Positions 54,431 to 64,000 of a stretch of 64,000 bases of DNA are shown here, piece by piece (position 1 is the first letter of the stretch; every line of letters starts with the position of its first letter). The position numbers were made by a program, and so were the translations under genes. Source of the DNA: Nothopassalora personata (lineage: Eukaryota > Ascomycota > Dothideomycetes > Mycosphaerellales > Mycosphaerellaceae); contig CM066287.1 in NCBI GenBank assembly GCA_033816765.1, positions 2,852,001-2,916,000 on the forward strand, given 5' to 3'. The notes beneath the pieces are model-generated. The model was not told where the DNA came from. It saw only the letters and a list, made by a program, of their open reading frames with translations, and searched no databases.

Positions 54431-55642
54431 ATGGTTTTCAATGAGGTGAAAGTCAAGACATCATCTGTGGATTCGAGCATTGGCTCGCCCATAATACAAG
54501 CGACCGTGACCAAACCATGGACGAAGAATGCAGCAGCTCCGATGGCCCAGCAGCATACAACGCAGCCTAATCAAGGTCCAGCACCTTTGGCTGCTCCCAA
54601 CTCTGATTTGCAGATGCCATCGTGGAGGCGAAAATGCATCGCGAGCGCCCGGGAAGTCCTTAGCACCTAACATACTCAAGAGCGTGCTGAACGGCAACGC
54701 TTCCAGACTCGACCCTGGCCTAGCAGGCGCTATGGGTGGCCTCAGCCTAAGCAGTCAAAAGCCACAACCACCAACAGACTACTACGATCCCTCACTAAGA
54801 ACCGAGGGCGAGACGATTCCCAATGCGTGGTCAGGGAGCGCGTGTTCCTCGCTCGGTCAATACCGTCGGAGATTATCATGTCGCTTTTAGAGACCAATCC
54901 TGCGACCGGCATAACCGTAGTACAGTCGACGACTTCCAACGGGGCGAGATCCTATGTCTGCCCTTTCACGTCTCTAAGCTCAACCCCAAGAACAAGCTTG
55001 GCCTGAACTTCCGCCTTGTCAAGCCCTGCGAGGGTCCAGCTTTCTCCAAGCGACGTATGTTTGTCGTTCTCAACAAGCATCAGCAAGACCTTGATTAGCT
55101 GCCCATGTACTCCTTCGAAGGCCATGGCCTGAGAGCCGATTTCAGGCCAATTTTCTCCAAACGACGAATGCTCGTCGTCCTGCACAAGAACTGCGACAGT
55201 CTTTTCTGCTTGCCACTGTACTCCCACAAAGGGTCAGGACTCAGGAATTATGAAGACGACGAACATCGGAACAGAATTCATCGAGGTGAAAGAATTCTGT
55301 CACCGGAGGAGCTTCGTGAACCTACACCAGCTTTACCAACCTCTTGACTTCGTACACAAGGACTGTCGTGTTCACACAATTGCCGCATGAAGGAAAAAAA
55401 TCATTCATCTGTGTGGTGGAGTCCGTGTCCATTGGCACGAACCTGCAACATCCGTTGGCTGCTTTACCGGGAGGTCTTATGAGACGCTCATCAAGCTGTA
55501 CAACCAGGTGCAGAGGAACGGTTCGCTCAAGCTGGTTCTTGCACGAATTGGCCGAAACTTGGCACAAACACACTCCCCGAAGATGAACACGGACTACTTG
55601 AGAGGCAAGTCTGCCAGTTCCAGCCTCTCTTTATGTCGATGA
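54431..55642 (+). pseudogene. Broken DUF6590-like gene with an internal partial duplication
   Basis: Protein-like segments run in one direction but in changing frames. The first segment starts MVFNEVKVKTSSVDSS (54431) and continues after a frame shift near 54640 as APNILKSVLNGNASRLDPGL and ..DYYDPSLRTEGE. After a second shift near 54825 comes a conserved-looking block VGDYHVAFRDQSCDRH..FQRGEILCLPFHVSKLNP..EGPAFSKRRMFVVLNKHQ. It is stopped by TAG at 55096, just before LPMYSFEGHGL. A diverged copy of the same block follows in frame (IFSKRRMLVVLHKN..LFCLPLYSHKGSGL), then further shifts and stops, and a last segment IIHLCGGVRVHWHE..GRSYETLIKLYNQVQR. The family resemblance (DUF6590-like fungal proteins) is from memory of motif style. 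Some shifts might be unrecognised introns, but the nonsense codon and duplication argue for decay. Confidence 0.5.
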
Positions 55643-56236
55643 GATATGTCTGCCACGTGTCGACCATGCTCCATAGGCTGTTTCCGGGAGCATTTACATA
55701 GACTTACTTGTCCGTATCGCGCGCTTCTTTCCTCAGAACCATAAGAAAGCTACCAGCGGCAAAGCATAGTGATTCTCCGTAGCGTCTTTGCCCGGGCGCG
55801 ACATGGTCTCGCACCATCCTCACAAGATCATCCCTGTTCTCTGCCCGCTTGGCACGCGTCTACACCTCGGACACCCCACCAGCCACCAGCGCCCATACGA
55901 CCAATTGGACGCTCCTCACCAAGCTCTGATCCGCCGGTGTCTTGAAACAAGTCGCAAGCAGCAATCTCAAACGTTTGTGGCGCGGGATGGGAGACGTGAG
56001 AGACGTGCTTGGTCAAGCCGAAGTATGGATCATGCTGAGATGATGCCGAAAGGCAACGGGTTAAAACACTGCGGTCATGGCACTGGATCCGAAGCGAAAG
56101 TGATAGTGATGCCTCTGTTTGGGCACAACTTTCGCTGTCCACAAGACTATCTTCAAGCGTACCTGATACCTCCTCGTGACTCTGTGATGCGATGCAAGCA
56201 TTCCACACAACGTCCTAGCATACACTCTTGGACGAT

Positions 56237-59200
56237 TCAACTCCTTCCATTCTCGTGACTTCTCTGACTGGGATCCATAATCTCCTGCACCTCCTCAATA
56301 TCGGTAATCGTCGAATTGAAGCACGTCTGCACTGCAAGCCACACTCTATCACGATTCCACTCGCCACGATGTTTCCAGACGACGTCCATAAGCGCAGCGT
56401 TAACCTGCTCCAGCTGCTCTAGAGACAAACCCGAACTGCGTTTGACGAGCTCCGAGTGGAAGTGCTCTAAGCTGTCGGCATCGAGAATGTAATGTTGCGC
56501 AGGTCGGAGGAGGCTGTCGTCGATGTCGTCGTGTGTCGTCTCATCCTCGTCGTCATTGTTGAGAATGTTCGAAATGTTAGCAAAAGAGGGTGGCCGAGTG
56601 GCTTGCCGCGGTTGCGATCCTTGAGGAGGTCCCATCTGCTGAGAGGACTGCGAGGGTTGCGATCCGCCAGAGTTGCTTGAATTCTGCTGGGAGTTTTGCG
56701 GCTGGGATGCGAGCGAAGGTGGTTGCGTGTCAGGTAGTTGGCTGCTGCCGCCAGCTGCCATGAAGCCCGAGAAGTCGGGATGTATAGCCATGCCATTCGA
56801 GCCGCCACTACTGCGATCACTCGATTTGTTGCCTGAGTCGTTACTCGAGGCGCTATTCTGCTCCGGCTGCGAGCTGTCAGGCGGTTGCGACCGGCTGGGC
56901 CCTTGATATAGATGTCCTTGAGATTGTGACTGGCTCTGGCTTTGGGTCTGTGCGTGGCCGAGCTGCGCAGGTGCCGTTTGTGGTGCTTGATACTCCTGCG
57001 TCTCAATGTGGCTATCGAGCATTTCAGAATCTTCATGCGGCCTCGAAGGCACCGTGGAGCCATTAGTCTGCTGCGAAGGATTGCTGCCGTTTGTCTGAGT
57101 CGTGCTCCACTGTATTGACGGCGGATAGTCCGGGCGGGTGGGCGTTGTAGGGAACAGCTGTCGGCCTGGAACTGCTTGTCCTAGCATGACGGGACCGGAA
57201 GTCTCTGTAGTAGTATTCGAGACACCATGCGGCGGGACATTGGCGATGATCCTTGGTATCTCCTCACCGCGCTCCCGTGCTTCTGCGCGCTTCTGCTCTG
57301 CTTTGCGAATGCGCTCCTGTTCGCGATGGTAAACTGCTTCGCACTCAGCGATCAGAGCAGGATGCTGCGACTCGAGCGTTGTCATGTCGACTTCGACGTT
57401 GGCAAGCATCTCGTTTGCCTTCAACGTGCGTTCTTGGTCGCCCGATGTCTTAGCGTCTTTTGCCAGCTTCTTGATGTCCGCCAAGAAATCCTTAGGTCGC
57501 TTGTAGTAGCCGTTCGACAAGCGAGTCTCAATGGTCACAATTTCAAGATTGTAGTAGAACTTGCCCGTCGATTGTTCTCGCAAGCCTTCGTTACCCTTAT
57601 CATCCTTGTCCTTTTCGAAAGGTCGGAAGAGAAGCTGTTGTTGCTTTTGCTCTTCTGTCAAGTCTGTGGATAGCACCATCGGGTCTTGCTCATCATACAG
57701 GTAATTAATGGTATTCTCGTCGATGATCTGGTTTCGGAACTTCCTGTACTTTAGCTTGATCTGGTCCATGACCGGCTGAATGAGCAGCTTCAGCATGTTC
57801 AAAGTCTGGTGATCTTTTTTCTTCTGTGCCTTGAGATCAGCTTTGCTGGGTCCCTCGGGTGCTGCAGGAACCGGCGCGACTGGTAGTTGGGCCAGCTTCC
57901 GCTTCTTTCTGTTCTCAGGGTCGGGGAATTCAGACGGCGCCTTTTTTATATAGTCCACTAGCCCTCGCCAGAACTCTGATCTGGCCTCCTCTCTAGGACC
58001 TTCGAGCTTGTATTGATTCTTCGAGGCGAAGCCAAAGAGGTCGCGAAGCATGTGTGGATCCGCCTCATCCTCGCGGTAAAGCTCCATGATGCCAAGCAGT
58101 AAGACAGGATCATTCGGAGGTAGACTTCTAAGTAGTCCAACGAAGGTCCTCTTCACCGAGTCGGCAAGCGTATCCCACCAAATGTTGACATTAGGGATGT
58201 ATATGACACTGGGCTTGTGTCTCTTCACTTCTTCGAACAGCTGCACCACTGCCGCTTCGGGTGACTATTATATGTCAGTATGTGCTCTTGAAATCAACGC
58301 GGTAGGACTCACCCGACTGGAATCCTTCATCAGGGTAGCCATGTCAAAGTTCTGCACATGCAGGCCTTCAAACTTTGTAAGAAGCGCGGCGCCAAGGTAT
58401 TGCTGACCCATGCCAACAGGACCTTTGATGAGGAGTCGTGGGCGGAATATACGAGAGGACTCGAAGTCGCGATGCATGGTCTCTTTTTCGAATCCCAGTT
58501 CGTCGTCGCGATCATCGTACATTGCTTCCTCTAACGCCGTGGCCTTTCGCTTGCGAGGAACAGTCTGCTCGATGTATTCAGTGATCTCCCTTATAGGCCG
58601 ACGCAGGAGCGGCTCGATGTCCTTCTTCAGTGGCACAGCTCCTGATGCAGCTGAGCGCTCTGAGGAAGGCACGATTTTGTTGACCGATATCATGAAGTCT
58701 TTGGCCAAGACCTTGATCTTTGTGACATCAATGATGAGTTTCTTATCGCTGGAGTAGATCTGTGGGAACGTGCCCTGGATGGCGTTGAGGGCAGCTTCAG
58801 TGCAGAGAGCACGGAGATCAGCACCACCGTACCCCCGTGTCACCTCTGCCAGCTGGTCCTTGAACTGGTCCTTGAGTGGTGGCTCCCAGCCCTTAGTATG
58901 AATGTCAATAATTTTCCGACGACCCATCACATCTGGCAGTGGAAAGTAAAACTCTCTATCGAAGCGCCCCGGCCTTCGAAGGGCAGGATCGACCGAGTCA
59001 GGTCTGTTGGTAGCGCCGATGACAATCACTTGTCCTCTACCGTCCATGCCATCCATCAGAGCAAGAAGAGTGGCAACTATGGAAGCATGAATCTGCTCCT
59101 GCTTGCTGGAACGGACAGGCGCTAGGCCGTCAATCTCATCAAAGAAGATGATAGAGGGCTGGTTCTTGCGAGCCTCCTCAAATAGCAATCGCAGCTGCTT

Positions 59201-61375
59201 CTCTGCTTCACCAACCCACTTGCTCAGAGCATCGGCACCCTTACGCATGTAGAAGGTGACCTTTTGCCCGTTAGAGCTGACGCTGCTCGCCAGCGCACGC
59301 GCGAGCAGTGTTTTACCAGTACCTGGAGGTCCGTGGAAGAGCACACCCCGGGGAGGCGTGATCTTGAACTGTTGAAAAGCCTCAGGGTACAACAAAGGCA
59401 GCATCACCATTTCTTTGAGCTGATTGATGTGACCATCGAGACCACCAACTCCATCAAAAGTGACACTGGTGTCGACACCAAGAGGGTCTGCGTCCGCAAG
59501 AGCTTTCTTGTCTTTGACCTTACCCAGACCAGGCGGACCTCCTCCCGAACCTTGTAGTGGATCCGAGTTGTGAGCCTGAGCGACGAGGGGCTTAGGAAAA
59601 GCCGAGGTGGGTGTCATGCCGACTGTGCCTCCAACACTGCCCTGCTGTCCTCGCATAGCAGCTTCATCGTCACTGCTGTCAGAGTCGACGCCGCCAGTGG
59701 CGCCTGCGCCATCTGGACCACCAAGAATAGGCGGTGGTCCTCCAGCGCCGCCGAAGGGACCGAACGTCGAGAATAAGCTTCGATATTGCGCTCCAGCTCG
59801 ACCGCCACCACCTCCACGCCTGTTGCGTTGTGGTGTGGTCGCTGCGACTGCTGTTGCATCGTCATCTTCGATTGGGAGAAGAAGCTCGGGCCGCAGGATA
59901 CGGTAGTCAGGTCTGTTTGCGCGGTTACGCAGACTGGTAGGCTCGAACGCAATCTCTTGACGCTGTGATCTCTGTTTGCGAGGTCGTTCCCGCCTGATTC
60001 GCCGATTGTCTTCGTCCAACTCTGCAGCTTCATCTGCAATCTCATTCGGATCAAGCTCGTCTTCTTCGGGCGACCGCCTCGACCGACTGCGATTGGAGCT
60101 CGTCTTCCCGCGTAGTCTGCCAGATCTCCTGCCACCTTGCGAACTCGCTTCGGCGCTACTTCTGCCTCGAGGAGGCTTGAGCAGCTCGTCTGAGTCGGAC
60201 ATGCCCTCTTCTTCGACATCCGCCTCGCCCTCTGCATCAGGCTCGAAGTCGCTACTCTGCTCGATGCCGGCTGACTTTCTGTTGCGCAAGGAGCGTCGCG
60301 TGTTGTTGTTTGTCGGCTGAGAGGTTGGCGGCGTCGACGCCTTACGTCGAGGTCTCAACGCTCGTCCGCGCTTGGAGACTGATACATCATCGTCGTCGTT
60401 GTCCTCTGGATCTGGCTGTGATTCCTGCACGACCTGCTCTTCCTCATCTTCGTACTGCATTTGAATGTCTTCCTCTTTCGCAGACGTGGCAGGAGATGTC
60501 TGCGAGACCTCCTTCGCGTCTTGACTGCCAGCGGCCTCTTGAAGCTGCGAGAAGAATTTCGCGCCCTCGTCTGTCTGCTCAATGGTACCAACGGGATCGT
60601 TTGCGACGGAGTCCTCCTGAGACACTTCGAAGATCGCGCTTGGTGGTTTCTTCGACGCCACGCCTTTGCCGCCCCTCGAGGGTCTGCGAACGGTGTCTGG
60701 CTCGGGTGTGACGGTGCCAGTTCTCGTCACGATCTCGTGCTTGCCCGAGTCAGTCAGAGCGACTAACGGCTGTTCCTCATCATGCGACAGGCGGCTACTA
60801 CGTCGCGTCATGCCCACCGCTGATCTGCCGGCTTGTGGTGTCGGCTCCCGCTTGAGCTGGCGACTCGAGGCGCGCGTGCTGCGCGGAACCACCTTGTCTC
60901 GGACCATCGTGAATGGCGGGACCTTGAGCTTGACGATGACTTTCGGTTTTTGAAGTGCCTCTGCGCCTGCAGAGCGCTTTCCTTTGGGTCTCGCTGGAGT
61001 GTGACGGTCGACTTCGCTTTCGCTGTCTAGGATCTCTTCCTCTTCGTCGCTCTCCTCATAGTTCTTCCGCTGCTTTGCAGCCGAGCGCACCCCTCTGCCG
61101 GTCCGAGGGTTTGTCTCGACGGGCTCGCTGTCTTCCTCGGATTCGGCGAATGATTCTTCCTCTTCGCTGGGCTCGTTGCTGTCTGGGTCGATGTCGCTGT
61201 CGTTGTATGCCTCACGGCGCCTCTTGGCAGGCTTCTTGGTGGGTGATCCCTTTTGCGATTTGCGTGCTCGCTTATTGGGACGCGCCCGTGGGGATGACGG
61301 TTCGTCGTGGAAATCCAAGTCCTCGCTATCACTTCTGTTTGGGTCGAACGGGCGCTCCCTCTTCCTGTTAGCCAT
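56237..61375 (-). CDS. YTA7: Bromodomain AAA ATPase, Yta7/ATAD2 type
   Basis: Chromatin AAA+ ATPase that regulates histone deposition and eviction and chromatin boundaries. Exons 61375-58313 and 58264-56237 with a 48-nt intron (GTGAGT..TAG); 1696 residues. Residues 1-590 are acidic/basic and disordered with several NLS-like clusters (KRARKSQKG). AAA1 begins near 640 (DTSVTFDGVGGLDGHINQLKEM); Walker A GPPGTGKT is at 682-689, Walker B IIFFDEIDGL is near 745 and arginine fingers follow in RRPGRFDREF. AAA2 is degenerate: its P-loop reads GPVGMGQQYLG, without the GKT lysine. The atypical bromodomain lies after the intron (HQTLNMLKLLIQPVMDQIKLKYRKFR.., DFLADIKKLAKDAK). A Gln/Ser-rich linker and a C-terminal helical region close the protein. 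Confidence 0.95.
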
Positions 61376-63031
61376 TGACAAGGACAAATTTCGGCACCCA
61401 GGCTACAAGCGCTGCAGCCTGAAGTCGCACATCTACGTCGATGGGAGTGAGTTTGCGCGATGGCCGATACAGCTGGGAGTCGCTCCGGGATGGGGGACGT
61501 GGCCGACGCGACAAGTAAATTTGGTGAACGGGGGAGCAGTACAACTCAGAACATCAGCGTGCCTGCAGGTTTATCTGTCAGTCCGGACAAGTCGCATGCG
61601 TATGGAGAGGCGACAAGAGTATGTTATTAGCAGGCAACAGGAGGCAAAGCGCGATGGACAGGATGTATGTGGTTGGCTGCTGGAGGGATGCGCGAGGCCG
61701 CGAGGCCAGCGGACTTTGATAGTTCTCGCTGCCAGCTCCACAATTCTGACACGTCCTCCCGAGCTCGATTCGACGACAACCACGCACGACAACAACGTCT
61801 TCACCACCCTCTCTACGAACCCATCGTTCTGCCCCCCCCCCAAGTTGCAGCAATGTGGTCGCATGAAGTTTCTGGGTCGCTCTGCGATTTTTCCCAAGAC
61901 TTTCGCTCAATATCACGGCAATTGACTGCCATGCAATTTATCGCATTTTTACTCTACGACGCCTGCAAGATCTGAACGCGTGCCGGCTGCGATCTGGAGC
62001 GCGTGAGATACAACTCTTTTTCAACATCACCTCGTCGAGACCAGTGCGCGAGCACGTGACTATGCTTGTCTCCAGGCCCGTGTTCTCCCTGCTTGCTATG
62101 GCGTCACATCGGGCTTTGCACTCTTCCTGTGAAACTTCGAATCATGTTGTAGCATGAAGTCATTCAAGTCTGGTTTACTGCACTGCTCGCTGGGCTGCAC
62201 ATAATGACCTCGATCTTCGAGGCTCCAATCCCTGGTTCGCATCGAACTAGCCCCGCCATAGACTCAATCGAAGTCAGTCAGGTGCGATCGGAATGTCTGT
62301 ACGTACTGTACTCTCGCGTCCAGCCTGGTGTCTTCTATGTAGGAGAAACGGGTAGACGTCGTGTCCAAGGAAGAGGCTCAAGTGAAGCCGATGCGCGGCG
62401 CTTTTGTGCAAGGCGCAAGCGGCTGCTTGCATGTGGACGGCAGCCTCTGCCTCTGCGGAGAGTAACTCTGCACTTGGCCGTATGCCTACAGCCAGGCATT
62501 ATTCACGGCAATACATAGACTCCTCAAGCACATGTACAGTTAGTACTTCGAAGTCGGCGATAAGTTCCCGTAGCAAACGTCGTTGTCGGTGACGCGTTAC
62601 GGTTCTGCGGCCGATGGCGGCCGATGTCAAGGGGCTTCCAAAAATTGTTCAAAGAAGAAGCTCGGCGGAAGAAGCACGCGCATCGACCTCACCCACTCGC
62701 TTTCGACTTCCAATATTGGGAGTCTTCTTCACTTCGTTACTACAGCAAAGATACAGTCAGTATCCGCTGCCGCATTTCGGCGGAGGAGTTCCTCCTCAAG
62801 AACACCCGTCACCGCCGCCGCTGATCGCGCTAGCAAGCCATTACGGGCGCGGAAGGGAACTTGTTGTCTGGAGACGCATTATCGCGCTATACCACCACAC
62901 TCCATCTATCTGTCCAGTCACTTCCATCGCGCCGCCATTCCTTCCGTCCGATCGGAACCACACACCACCGCGTCCCTCCCTCCCGAAAACACACCACCGC
63001 AGCAGGCACGCAGTGTCACCGGCTCGCTATC
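61376..63031. promoter_or_regulatory. Divergent spacer between YTA7 and the mitochondrial carrier gene
   Basis: 1.66 kb. It carries both promoters, a C run near 61835, and one small ATG-initiated frame (62204-62518, 104 codons) whose N-terminal half resembles a GIY-YIG signature (see findings). Multiple frames just before 63032 are open but lack family features. Confidence 0.45.
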
Positions 63032-64000
63032 ATGGCGGACCTCAAGGAGAAGGTGGTCGAAAAGCTGGAGGTCGCTAAAGAGGCCACCAAGGAAAGCCTC
63101 ATTGGTGTTGACCTTGAAAATCAGTCTTCGGAGCAGTCACGCGCCGAGTTCATGCAATACGCGAAGAAGGATGAGGAGACAGGAGAATTCTACATGGACG
63201 AGAGGGCATTCGTGGATGCTGTTGCGCCTGAGGGTGAGGATTACGTGAGTGTCACCCAAAACACCTCAACACCTCAATGGCTGGCGCGGCGCCCAATTCC
63301 TCGGACACATTGAAATGCACTCGAGCTGACAGAAACACAGCACAAAATCAAGCGCGAGCAGTACGCCGTGCTCTTCCAAGTCGCCGACCGCTCCCAGAAG
63401 AACCGCGTCTCGCTCGCAGACTGGTCCGTCTTCAACAACCTGCTCGCAAAGCCTGACGCAGAGTACGAGCTCGCCTTCCGCCTCTTCGCCGACCCGAGCT
63501 CTGGCCTCGTAGACTTCAACACGTTCAAGGATGTCTACGCGCGCAACAAGACATCTGACACGGTGCCCTTCAACTGGGACAGCGATTGGGCTAAGCTGTA
63601 CCTTGGCGGAAAGAGACACCGGCACAGCATGACCTATCCACAATTCGCACAGATGCTCCGCGGTCTGCAGGGAGAGCGTGTTCGTCAGGCATTCCTGCAC
63701 TTTGACCGCAACGGCGATGGCTACATCGAGCCCGAGGATTTCCAGCGCATCATTGTGGAGACGGCCGCGCATAAGCTGTCCGACCATCTCCTCAGCAACC
63801 TCCCGACTCTCTGCAACATCTCTCCAGGCTCGCGCATATCATACGCGAACGTGAGGGCGTTTCAGAATGTCATTCGCGAGATGGACTTGGTCGAACTGCT
63901 CATCCGTAGGGCGATCGACCGCAGCAGTGATGGCAAGATCACGCGTGTGGACTTTCTGGAGGAGGCATCACGCAGCACCCGCTTCTCGCAGATTACACCC
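63032..64000 (+). CDS. AGC1: Calcium-binding mitochondrial aspartate-glutamate carrier (Agc1/Aralar type), 5' part
   Basis: EF-hand-regulated exchanger of the mitochondrial inner membrane; imports glutamate and exports aspartate for the malate-aspartate shuttle. Exon 1 63032-63244, a 96-nt intron (GTGAGT..CAG), exon 2 from 63341 runs off the window; 291 residues visible. Start MADLKEKVVEKLEVAKEATK. All of this part is the regulatory domain: EF-hand-like loops include a divergent one (ADRSQKNRVSLADW) and a canonical loop DRNGDGYIEPEDF near 200, then DRSSDGKITRVDF near 275. The blocks AFRLFADPSSGLVDFNTFKDVYARNK and FNWDSDWAKLYLGGKRHRHSMTYPQFAQML are characteristic of Aralar/citrin-type proteins. 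The six carrier helices lie beyond the edge, so carrier identity is inferred from the regulatory domain. Confidence 0.9.

Larger units (their letters stand above)
52080..56236. other. Gene-poor, decayed interval of 4.2 kb
   Basis: Between the MAPKK promoter and the 3' end of YTA7 no intact gene is supportable. The interval holds a 14-G run, a degenerate direct duplication at 52815-52927 / 53175-53263 and a broken DUF6590-like gene at 54431-55642. A frame at 53255-53872 (205 codons) has no recognisable feature. The interval looks like a site of past insertion or gene loss. Confidence 0.5.

Noticed and set aside
1..64000. CRISPR arrays, bacterial operons, phage or large cargo-carrying transposons
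   Set aside because: The window is intron-bearing eukaryotic DNA; no spaced direct repeats, tyrosine recombinase or transposase gene was found.

Overview
This window looks like part of the nuclear genome of a filamentous ascomycete. The evidence is multi-exon genes with short introns (mostly 47-65 nt, GT..AG), gene-sized spacers, and a typical fungal gene set: Ppo oxylipin synthase, GH72 cell-wall transglycosidase, cell-integrity MAPKK, Ssn3/CDK8 and an Aralar-type carrier. Gene content and small-gene types suggest a Dothideomycete, possibly Mycosphaerellaceae-like, but that placement is inference.

Layout. 1-21 kb: glycerophosphocholine acyltransferase (cut by the left edge), cohesin SMC1, a 2.3-kb gene-free stretch with a MITE-like element, a type II membrane protein with a Cys-rich ectodomain, a WDR6/Rtt10 tRNA-methylation partner, an mpaB/Lcp-type (DUF2236) membrane oxygenase, a RasGEF carrying an N-terminal GTPase-like fold, and enoyl-CoA reductase Tsc13. 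21-36 kb: fatty-acid dioxygenase/P450 fusion (Ppo family) with octanucleotide tandem repeats on both sides, a Dal5-type MFS transporter, ARG8, a PAP2 lipid phosphatase, a Vps73-like sugar-type MFS transporter and CDK8/Ssn3. 37-52 kb: a GPI-anchored GH72 enzyme, a disordered Ser/Pro-rich protein, a 3.8-kb gene-poor interval holding a second MITE copy with a 9-bp target duplication, a small cupin, COX11, a HIT zinc-finger protein and the cell-wall-integrity MAPKK. 52-64 kb: a 4.2-kb decayed interval with a duplicated segment and a broken DUF6590-like gene, then the bromodomain AAA ATPase Yta7, and the 5' part of a calcium-binding mitochondrial aspartate/glutamate carrier cut by the right edge.

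Most genes are housekeeping and are not arranged as a pathway cluster. The parts not explained by ordinary genes are the gene-poor intervals: a two-member family of short inverted-repeat elements about 38.5 kb apart (one with a perfect 9-bp duplication, Mutator-like in character), a separate fold-back element near 39.7 kb, a degenerate 0.1-kb duplication near 53 kb and a multiply broken gene near 55 kb. All exon structures were assembled by eye from splice signals, reading-frame continuity and family conservation; no alignment was run.
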